This document shows positions 1-9,089 of a DNA stretch of 64,000 bases, piece after piece (position 1 is the stretch's first letter; every line of letters starts with the position of its first letter). The notes under the pieces were generated by a model. The model saw nothing but the letters and a program-made list of their open reading frames with translations. It made no database searches and was not told where the DNA came from. Origin of the DNA: Chamaecrista fasciculata (lineage: Eukaryota; Streptophyta; Magnoliopsida; Fabales; Fabaceae); the NCBI GenBank assembly GCA_003254925.1, contig QANZ01034830.1, positions 1 through 64,000 on the forward strand, in the 5' to 3' direction. The position numbers and the translations under genes were made by a program.

Positions 1-632
1 CGTTGTTGACGCTGAGGGTGCTTTTTAGGATTATCGATCATTTTCGTTAGGCGTCACGGGCGTTAGCGCCATACGTTGTGTTTTTGTCTGTAAGGCGTTA
101 CTTGTGTAGGCGCCACTCCGAGTGGCTTCGATCGATATTAACGCCATCTGACCCTGTCCTTTCACATTCCTCGCTGTCGTTTCGAGTTCGTGTGTCAGGT
201 TCATAGTGGCCACGTGCCAATACGCGATTCGCCTATCCTTCATCATGATGGCGGGTCGTGGACCGAGGGGGGCGCATTTAATGCGGCGCTTCGATTTTCG
301 TGAAAAGTTCAAAAAACTGCCATTTCTCCTCTTTCTCTCCCTCACTTTGGCATTTCGTGCTTTCAAACCTCTTTCTTCTCCGAGTTTTCTCTGTATTTTC
401 GAGTTTTTCGACTTGATTCGCTTTCTTCATCCTCCTGCTGTGCTGTTGCTGTTGCTTTCTCAGTCAAGCGTGTTCGGGATTGCCTGGTGAGTGATTCATC
501 GACTCCCTTTCGTCATTCCTTTCTTGTTTTGAGTTTCTGGGTTTAGTTCGATGTTGCTCATATTGTTCTTCATGTTCTTCGCAGCATTCTTCAAACTTTG
601 CTTCGTGAATTCCTTCCACTCCTCCAGCATTT
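1..632. other. 5' flank of the antisense accessory gene inside the Tat element
   Basis: No protein domain is seen here. The stretch from about 300 to 630 is pyrimidine-rich and lacks a convincing long reading frame, as expected of a 5' untranslated leader for the plus-strand gene that follows. GGCGCC-like motifs recur through it, as they do across the rest of the element. No LTR end was recognised, so the 3' LTR is probably further left. Confidence 0.4.
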
Positions 633-3168
633 ATGGATTTCGACAAATGTGAGTTCTTCTCTTCTCAAAACTTCTACTGCTCTTTTTTTTTTTGTTTCTT
701 TTTATTTGTCATTCTGGGTTGGGTTTATGGTCTGGTGATCAACCACAAATTGCCAAGGGTTTTCCTCCCCCTTTTTTGCTGGTGGATGGAGATACAATCT
801 CCGAGAAATGTACTGAACTGGTCCCTGTTTCCACAGCTGCTGGAAACAAGGTGGTTCCTGAGTCGTCAGCGCCTGAGGCGTCAGCGCCGACGAGGGTCGC
901 TTCTCCCACGGAAAGGATTGGCGGTGACGCCGTGGACTCCTCTTCTTCGACTTCCACAGAGATTCGAGAGATGTTGTCTCCGGACGAGGCGTCAGTGGGC
1001 GAGGAACGTTCAATGGTTCAAGCTGCAGCCCCTATATGGGCGTCTATAGGAGATGGTAATCCGCGGCAGACAATCTGCGGGGAGGAGGTTGATTTCCTCG
1101 CTTATCCAGATTGGTTTCTCTCTTCCAACAAGGGTCTTGCTAAAGTGCCGTGGGTCAAGGGCGCCGTCGAGACCATGCCCTGTGGTCCTGATAGGGCGGA
1201 AGTGATGAGGAATGCGCGCCCCGTCGTCGATTGGCGTCGCCAAAATCTTGATGAGAAGGTTCAACAAGGTCATTTGGACCAAACCAATGACACTATTAGA
1301 GAATTTTGGTCTTGGCTTCATGACGACGAGTTTATCCGAGATCTTAACGAGGAGCTAATAACCAGTTCACCTCGTCGGCGTTCCTCGGGATGTCGGATTT
1401 CAACACTTAGCCATCTGAAGGATCCTCCTGACATGCTTTATACTGATGGTAGAGGGTTCTTGATTTCCGAGCATGTTCTCCGAAGTTGTGATATCGAGAT
1501 GCCTTTTAACCCAGCAGTGCTGGATCTGCTGGCGATTATGAACATTGCTCCTATTCAAATAAGTGCCAATGGTTGGCGCATCCTTCTCGGCTTCATCGCC
1601 AAGTGCCAGAGGGATGGTGTTCGTGCTACAACGCGGTTGTTTCTTTTCTTCTTTTACCCGCGGTGGGTGGATAACGCCTTTTTTCTTACTATCGGCGTCC
1701 TGGGCGCCCATTAATCCTTGAGCATGCTGTCAGCAATCCTAAGGAGTGGCAGTACAAATTCTTCTTTATTGAGGGGTCCGGATCTAGGCGTCCTTTCTGG
1801 GTTCGTTCGTCCGACGAGCGCGCCATGTTCCCTTTGTCCTGGCGAAGGCCATGTCTTGGTCCGTTTGAGTGTAATTGGAGGGACTTGACTGTGGAGGAGC
1901 GCTTGGGGGCCCTTCGGTTGATCACTACAGACCCTCTCGACCCTAAGCGTTGTATGTTATTACTATTTCGTTTGCCAAGTTTGTCTTGTTTATGCGCTTT
2001 ACTAATTCCTGTTTTTGTTTTTTCAGTGCTCGAGGCAAATGCTGCCGACGTCATTGGGAGTCGTCGTGCCCAAGCTGATAAGGGCAAGGGAAAAGCAGTT
2101 GCTGCTCCAAAGAAGGCGTCATCTGCTGCTGTCGCTGCCGCTGCTGCCCCAAGGAAAACAGGGGGCGTTGTCATCCGGGATCCTTCGGCGACCTCACGTC
2201 CTCCGTCTCAGTCTTCCAAGGGAAAGGAGAGTACCGTTACGGCCAAGGACGAGGAGCCTCCGAAAAAGCGCCAGCGCCCCACAATAGAGGTCCCCCAAAT
2301 TCCAGCGCTTCCAGAGGCTGATGATTTTAATGCTTTGGAGTTCCTCTCCAAATCCCTATCGGAGGCTGGTTCGGTTAAGCGGGACGACCTAGCTCGGGCG
2401 TCCACGGAAAATTCACAGGACCCTTCTGAAGAGGCGGCTAGATTTCTTCTTGCTACGGGAATGCGGTTGTTAGCCAACAGAGTCTCCAGGAAGGACCTTC
2501 TGTCTGAACGAGACGCTGCTCGTGACGACGCCAAGAGAGCTCGTCAAGAAAACATTGAGTTGAAGGATAAGCTCAATGTGACGAAGGCGTCCCAGGAATC
2601 ACTCCAGGGGGATTATGATCGAAGGGGGCGTAGGCTGCAAGAAGTTAACAACTTGAATGAGGAGCTTAACACAAAGGTGGCGTCCTTGGCGATAGAGTTG
2701 CAGCAGTCGCAAGAGAACTTCCAGGCTTTGAGCCCCATGGCTTTGCGACAGGAAAAATGGCGGGGCTCGCGCTACAATTACATTGGTTTCAAGAACGCCA
2801 TAGCGCAACTGCGGCTTCGTAATCCCAACCTTGATGTTACGGGGATTTGCCCAAACAAGGTTGTGGATGGAAGGCTTATCCGGGATCCCCATCGCACTGA
2901 TCCCATAGTGAAGATACCCCGTATGCCCGAGAAATTTGACCTTGATGGGTACAATTCTGATGGCGACGAGGACTTCCCGTGGTTCCCCAACATGGAGGTT
3001 CCCCTTCCCGGAGAGGCTGTTCTGGCTGAGACAGCGCCTCCTGCCGTTGTGAGTGCTAGCGCGAGTGGCGTTGCGGCTCAGGAGGTGGAGGCAAACGCCC
3101 CGTCAAGCGGGAACGCCGAGGGTGCCCCGAGTGCTACTACTACCGAGGATCCCCCTTCTGCTGCTTAG
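633..3168 (+). pseudogene. Antisense accessory gene of the Tat element, Transposase_28-like (putative gypsy type transposon family)
   Basis: Proposed structure: exon 1 633-648, intron 649-791 (GTGAGT donor, pyrimidine tract, AG), exon 2 792-1951, intron 1952-2026 (GTATGT donor, ACTAAT branch-like site, TTTTTTCAG acceptor), exon 3 2027-3168. Exon 1 joins exon 2 in frame. The central part, from about 1090 to 1945, resembles the plant Transposase_28 family: a WRILLGFI-type helix around 1575, then FFFIEG and FWVRSS segments at about 1759-1815. A 1-nt shift at the T-run near 1678-1685 splits that domain between two frames, so this copy is broken. Exon 3 encodes an Ala/Pro/Lys-rich linker, a predicted coiled coil (about 2460-2730) and an acidic tail. 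It runs opposite to gag-pol and ends about 520 bp from the pol stop. The function of this protein family is unknown. Confidence 0.72.
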
Positions 3169-3690
3169 GCCTGCGTGCCTTTGTTTACTTGGTTGGGCCT
3201 GCGCGCCCTTTTGTAAATTTTTAATTAACTTGGTTATGGCGTAGACGCCATTTTTGAATTGTGGATTATGCTTGGCCTGTAGGCCATTTTTCTTTGAATA
3301 TTTGGGCATTGATGCCCTTGATATGCTTTCTCTTGATGCTTGATTTACTTGCACTTTTCTTTATTGACATTCCACGATTTGATCGTTATGTTTGTTTTGC
3401 ACTATGAAGTGCTGCCTCACGTTGGGCACGCTTCGAGCGTTTTGCGTATTATACGCTAAGTTTTGACTAGTCATCCAAGGGAGGGTCGGTCCGCATGGTT
3501 GTGAGTGCCATACTCACAAGGCTCCTTCGAGGGCCTTTTCGCTGCTGTTCCGAGGGCGTCCCCCCGAGCAGCTCCAACTTCATTATTTGTTGGAAGGAAG
3601 AAAATATAATTTATTGATATAAAAGCGAAGTACAGTTGGCGCCATGGCCTTATTCAAATAATGTTATAACTTAGAACGAAACTTATCCAC
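3169..3690. other. Convergent spacer between accessory gene and pol stop
   Basis: No coding sequence is seen. Both the plus-strand accessory gene and the minus-strand pol end here, so it must hold the 3' ends of two converging transcripts. Short GCCTGCG(T/C)GCC-type phrases repeat at about 3170-3290. No tRNA or protein feature is seen. Confidence 0.4.
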
Positions 3691-4577
3691 TCAGGGAAAA
3701 TAAAACTTGAGCTTTGCCATGTTCCAGGCGTTCGGGAGTGATTTTCCTTCGGGCGTTTCCAGTCGGAAGGCGTTCCTGGGTAGGACCTCCATGACTCTGT
3801 AGGGGCCTTCCCAGTTTGGTCCGAGCTTGCCGTGTCTAGGATCCTTTCTGTTGTTTTCAACAGTTCTTAGCACCAGATCTCCTACTTTGAGAGTTCTGGG
3901 TTTTATTTTGGAGTCATGGTATCTTTTAACCATCTGGTTGTAGGCAGCTTGTCTGATGGCTGCAACTTCCCGTCGTTCCTCCAAGCTGTCCAAGGCTTGG
4001 AGCCTGGAGTTGGCGTCATTGGTGTTTGGATAATTGATTATCCTCTCAGTCGAGACGTTCACTTCGGCAGGTATGACTGCTTCATGTCCGTATGCTAAGG
4101 CGAAAGGTGTTTCCCTTGTAGCAGTTTGTTCTGTGGTCCTGTATGACCATAGGACTGAGGGGAGCTCATCAACCCATCTTCCCTGAGCTGACTCCAGTCT
4201 TTTCTTAATTCCTTGGATGATGATTCTGTTGGCTAACTCAACTTGGCCGTTTGTGGCTGGATGTTCTACCGAGGTGGTTTTATGATGAATTTTCCAAGCC
4301 TTGCAAAAGTCTTGGAACTTCCTACTTGTGAATTGGGCGCCATTGTCAGATATTAGAGTGTTCGGGACTCCAAACCTGGTAATGACGTTCTGCCATAGGA
4401 ACTTCTCCATGGCTTCCGTGGTTATGGAAGCCACTGCTTTGGCTTCTACCCATTTCGTAAAGTAGTCAACGGCGACTATGAGAAACTTTCTCTGATAGGC
4501 CGCTGTTGGGAATGGTCCTGCAATGTCGATTCCCCATAAGTCAAACGACCAAGGGGAGGTAATGGCGTTCATAGGGG
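3691..4577 (-). pseudogene. Tat pol, integrase catalytic core and C-terminus
   Basis: This is the 3' part of the integrase, cut from its zinc-binding part by the inserted solo LTR at 4578-6971. Counting from the Met at 4572, the DDE residues are in place: Asp16 (GIDIAGP), Asp76 (SDNGAQF) and Glu112 (NGQVELANR). The C-terminal part has the GPYRVMEVLPRNAF and LKVGDLVLR segments usual for gypsy integrases and no chromodomain. The stop is at 3691. Removing the solo LTR and one copy of the AGGGG duplication joins this part to the zinc-binding part without changing frame, so only the insertion breaks this section. Confidence 0.9.
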
Positions 4578-6971
4578 TGATGGAGATTGTGCCCTAGGGT
4601 CAATCATCCTTTAGATATGTTGGGAACATATCAATTAATTTATGGAGATAAATTAATGGTTATCATATTATTAGCATGTTTACTATGATAACAGTCCATG
4701 ATTAATTATGAGATAATTAATCTAAACAGTCCCTGGTCGCTCATTCGAGTGGGAGCTTGAATAGAACCAAGACCAGCATGACCTCGGTGTATGAGATGCA
4801 CGCACTAGATGCTGGGACGAGAGTCATGGTGCAATTATGTAAGAGTTACAAGTTGCTGGACCGACCCGGAGAGTTCTGCATGGGTTCAGTCATTAGCTGG
4901 TCTCTCCTGTACAATCTGTTATGATGCCCTTAGACCTGAGGTCTTGACTATTCCGGCATTACAGTTGTCAAGCTTTGGCTTAGTCTAACGTTATCCGTAA
5001 CAGGGTAGCCATAAGGGCTGAGTACGGGTTTGGTTGATTGTCGTGCTGAGGAATGTGGTTGACCAAGATGGAATTTTGTCCCTCATAGAGATGGGAGATA
5101 TTTAACTGGGCCCCTCGACGAGTCTGTCCAAGGGAATGTGTGGCCACACTGGAATTTGGGACTTACTCAGGAGATCGAGAAAGTTGAGGTTTGGATTTTG
5201 GATGACATTCCCATGCCTAATCCTTACCGAAATATCGTAGGACAAAAAGGGAGCACAACATGATAGTACTAAGGTTAAGTCGTTTATGGGTTAGAACGAT
5301 AACTCACGTGTCTTGGGTAGTCGTGATGGCTTGCTAGAGTCCGCTCTCGACTTGTAAGTCATGAGATGATTTACTGCCAACTTCACGTGGGGCCTGCTGG
5401 GTCACACACGAGCAGGAACCAGATGCCAAGCTGGAACACGAGTTAACCCTAATTTGTGGGTCACATCTGTGACACCGTTTGAGACATAACTTATTGTTGG
5501 ACATAAAGTCTTATCTTGAATTAATTATCTACAGATATATTATATTTAGATTTGTGAGACAAATTTAAATATATATATGATAATTGTTAAATAGATAATT
5601 GGATTAGGCTATTTACAATTATATTCCTATTTATAATATTAGGGGAATTATAAATTAGATAATTTTCCTTAGAGTTAGGAAATTATTAATTTATTAAATT
5701 CACTAATATTAGGTCTAAATAGGATGAGGTTGGCGCCTCATATATACAAGGAATTTAATTAATAAAAATGTTTTATTAATTAAAGTCATGGCTTGAAATT
5801 TGAAATTCAAATGAGATTTGATCTAGATTTCAAATGGATGAATTAAATATATTAAAGTAATATTTTAATTCATGACTTATAGGGCAAGTCGAAATTTTAG
5901 GTCCAATTGGATTTAAATATTAATGTAATATTTTAATTCAATTATCTAGAGTTTGAGACTTGGTGAGATTGACTTAAAGATATTCTGGGAATTCTTTAAT
6001 TCAATATTGTTGGGAAATAACAAATTAGTTATAACTATCTAAGAGTTAGTTAGTTATTTTGATTTATTAAATTCCAACAAAAAGGGGAAGAAGTTGGCAC
6101 ATGAGGAGAGAGAATATTTGGGAAGATTTGATATTCCAAATTGATTCTCCAAGATTGCATTTTGATTCCAATTTTAATATTAAGGTAATATTTTAAATTG
6201 GAAATCAAGTCCTAAAATTATGATATTAAGATATCATAAGATTATGGTTTGATAATTATATAATTTTAGGTCTTCCTAAAATTATAATTATCAAAGCCCC
6301 AAACCCTATAAATAGGAGCCATGAAAGTCGACTTAGCCATGCCAATTCTAGAGAGAGAAAAATTTCGATTTTGATCTAGCCTAGAGAGAGAATTCACAAA
6401 CTTGAGAATTGGATTCTTGAGAGTGAAATCACAAAAAGGTGAGAGCCTCATGCACATAGAGTAAAAGTCGACTAACCCTAAATCTTCTTAGAGAGAAAAT
6501 TCGATTTTCTCTTGGTGAGGAGAGAGAAAGAAAATCGCATCCTAGCTTTCCTAGAGAGAGAAAGTGGCGCAATATTAAGAGTTAATATTGTGTGGAAAGG
6601 TTGTGTGAGATCAAGAAGTGTTCTTGATCAAGGCGCCATCAAGTTCTTGGACATTCAAGAAGAGTTCTTGAATTAAAAGAACACCCGTAGATAAAGGTTC
6701 CGGATTCACTTGAGAAGTGAAGGAGGCTAGCACCTAGGCATCTCCAAACTGTTCGTGTGGATTACCGGCGGAGGAAGGACGCGTCAAGTGGACTTCTTGG
6801 GAACGCCCCGTTCAACTAAAGCGATTGAAACTCTGAGGTATACCACTTAACCAAAAGTTTTAAATTCAGCTAGCGGATCCGTTCGGGAATTCTTGGACCT
6901 GGGCGTTTAAGTTTTTTTAATTTACAGTTTTTCACGTTTCCGCTGCCTTAGGCGCCCTAGAATTCCCAACA
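4578..6971 (+). mobile_element. Solo LTR of a copia-type element, with AGGGG target duplication
   Basis: The 2394-bp sequence starts TGATGGAGATTG and ends CCCAACA. It is flanked on both sides by AGGGG (4573-4577 and 6972-6976). It matches the LTRs at 49393-51713 and 56639-58663 along its length, including the central AT-rich part and the CTAGAGAGAGAAAGTGGCGC segment. It is clearly more diverged from them than they are from each other. There is no internal region, so it is a solo LTR left by LTR-LTR recombination. Orientation follows the full-length copy. Confidence 0.92.
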
Positions 6972-8315
6972 AGGGGCTGCGTGTGTATGGATCATGTTGG
7001 CATACTTCTGACATTTCTCGCATGAGCGCACAACGCTTTCTGCATCCTGCAATAGCGTGGGCCAATAGTAGCCTGCCCTCTGGATTTTCCTTCGCATTGC
7101 CATTGGGCCTTGGTAGCTTGCACAAAATCCTTCGTGGACTTCAGTCAACACTCTGGTAACTTCCTCACCCGCTATACACTTGGCTCCTGGGTGACTAAAG
7201 TTTTTTCTGTATAGTGTTCCCTGTCTGACAAAGTACCTGCCAGATCTCCTTGCAACTTTTCTTGCCTCGCTCTTGTCTGAGGGAAGAGAGCCTTTGTCCA
7301 AATAATTGAATATCGGCGTCCTCCAGTCAACAACTTCTTCGGTGGGAAGAATGTCTTGTTCTAATATCGAGGGCTCCCTAAGGGTCGTTCTGATGATGAA
7401 GTTCCTCCCTCCTTTGTTTGGCCTGGATGCCAACTTGGCGAGCTCATCGGCTCGGGCGTTCTCGCTCCGCGGGATGTGATTAAAAGTGGTTTTTATCCCT
7501 GACCCTTCTATGATCTTCTTCGCTTTTTTAGCGTATTGGACCATGGTCGGGTCCTTGGTTTCGTATTCTCCATTCATCTGCTGTACCACCAACTGGGAGT
7601 CTGCGAAGATTTCCAATCTTTTGGCGCCTATGTTGGCTGCCAATTTTAAGGCAGCGATCAACGCCTCGTACTCCGCCTGGTTGTTGGTGATTGGACATTC
7701 AATTTCAATCGATTGTTCGATGATGGAGCCATCCGGGGATTGCATTACCACTCCTGCTCCGCGTTGTGAGTTTGATGCGGCGCCATCAATGTGCACGCTC
7801 CAGGTCCAATTTTGGGCGTTGTCTGGGCCGGTCATCTCTGCTATGAAGTCTGCTAAAGCTTGCCCCTTAATGGCCCTCCGTAGCTCATAGGCGATCCCAT
7901 ATTCTGAGATTTCTACGGACCATATCGACATTCTTCCTGCGATGTCTGGTTGTTCAATCATCTGCTTGAGGGGTCTGTCAGTTCTGACAATTATCTGGAA
8001 CTGTTGGTAGTAGTGTCTCAACTTCCTAGTTGAGTGGAGTAACGAGAATGTTAGCTTTTCCAGGCGGTGATACCTCTTCTCTGCTCCTGTGAGTGTTTTG
8101 CTCGTGAAGTAGATGGGTTTTTGTTCTTCCCCTTCTTCGAGTACTAACGCTCCAAGTAAACGTAAATTGGTTTATCCTTGACTGGAATTACCAAAATTGG
8201 CGGTGATGCCAGTTATGTTTTTAGCCTTTAAAAGGCTTCCTCGCACTCCTTGGTCCATTCGAATTTTTTGTTTGCTTTAAGTGTTTGAAAGAAAGGTAAG
8301 CATTTGTCAGCAGAC
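6972..8315 (-). pseudogene. Tat pol: RNase H, archaeal-like RNase H and integrase zinc-binding domain
   Basis: From 8315 downward the frame continues RT into the native RNase H. That domain is damaged by two in-frame stops and a short deletion with frame change between about 8245 and 8150. A clean 354-codon frame from 8021 holds the end of native RNase H. A second RNase H follows with its acidic residues at Asp79 (HIDGA), Glu118 (NNQAEYEAL), Asp141 (ADSQLVV) and Asp192 (ARADELAKL). The integrase zinc-binding region then ends with the CEKC pair at residues 334-337. The position around Tyr303, where His is usual in the HHCC motif, looks substituted. The frame runs into the solo LTR at 6971, which supplies a false stop at 6957. 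Confidence 0.88.
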
Positions 8316-8508
8316 CTGAGTGTAAAGAAGACTATCCGTGAGTAATTCTCGTTTTATTGATAGAAGTAATGCGTTGAAAAGACGGCTTACATAGGCGTTC
8401 TAAAAATAATTAGTTAAAGACATGACTGAAATAAAAGACGATAATGAGACTGTCACTAGAGAGTAGCTTTAAAGCTTTATTGTTGAGGTGGCGCTAGGCG
8501 CCTTCTAC
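8316..8508 (-). other. Probable spliceosomal intron between RT and RNase H of the Tat element
   Basis: On the minus strand the RT frame meets a stop immediately after the donor GAG|GTAGAA (8508). After 193 nt, CTTCTTTACACTCAG|GTCTG (acceptor G at 8316) restores the expected pol protein with no residue lost or gained. The length is 64 codons plus 1 nt, so unspliced RNA changes frame as well as stopping. TTACTCAC and TAACTAAT are possible branch sites. The alternative is an inserted fragment that happens to sit between GT and AG, because part of it is AT-rich like the untranslated spacers of such elements. I see no target duplication around it. Confidence 0.65.
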
Positions 8509-9089
8509 CTCGACAGAAACCTATGGAGCGCCGCTAGCCTGCCGTTGAGGCGTTGGACCTCCTTAATTGATCTCGGGGAGTTCATCTCAAGGATTGCTTT
8601 GCACTGGTCTGGGTTTGCTTCAATTCCTCGGTTGGTGAGCATGAACCCGAGGAATTTTCCTCCGTTTACGCCGAAGGCGCACTTTGAGGGGTTCAGCTTT
8701 ATCTGGTACTTGCGTAGTTGATTGAAGATCTCCTTCAGATCCTCGGTGTGTTTGCCCCCTTCTTTGGTTTTCACGACCATGTCATCGACGTAGACTTCAA
8801 GATTTCTTCCAATGTAATCTTTAAAGAAGAGATCCATCATCCTCTGGTAGGTGGCGCCCGCATTCTTTAGTATGAAAGGCATCACCGTGTAGCAGTACGT
8901 GCCCATCTCCGTTATGAACGCCGTTTTCTCGGCGTCCATAGGGTTCATCTTTATCTGATTATATCCGCTGAAAGCGTCCAGAAAGCTCATCATTTGATGA
9001 CCACAAGTCCCATCCACAAGTTTGTCGATGTTGGGCAGTGGGTAGTGATCTTTTTGGACACGCCTTGTTGAGGTTAGTGAAGTCCACAC
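8509..9089 (-). pseudogene. Tat pol: RT palm and thumb after the frameshift
   Basis: This frame continues RT after the 1-nt slip near 9050. The active-site motif YVDDM is complete (residues 100-104 of the frame from 9089, around 8792-8778). KNAGATYQRMM and FLDAFSGYNQ precede it, and KCAFGVNGGKFLGFM follows. In the MPF-LKN motif the usual Gly appears as Ile. The frame ends at the proposed donor at 8508. The start given is the first Met of this frame, not a real initiation site. Confidence 0.88.

Noticed and set aside
206-490. 94-codon plus-strand frame at the left edge
   Set aside because: Low-complexity Phe/Leu/Ser-rich translation of a pyrimidine-rich leader with no domain. Better explained as untranslated leader of the antisense gene.
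8316-8508. Simple stop codon ending RT
   Set aside because: RNase H sequence resumes in frame after a GT-AG bounded segment, so a spliced intron or an insertion explains the stop better.
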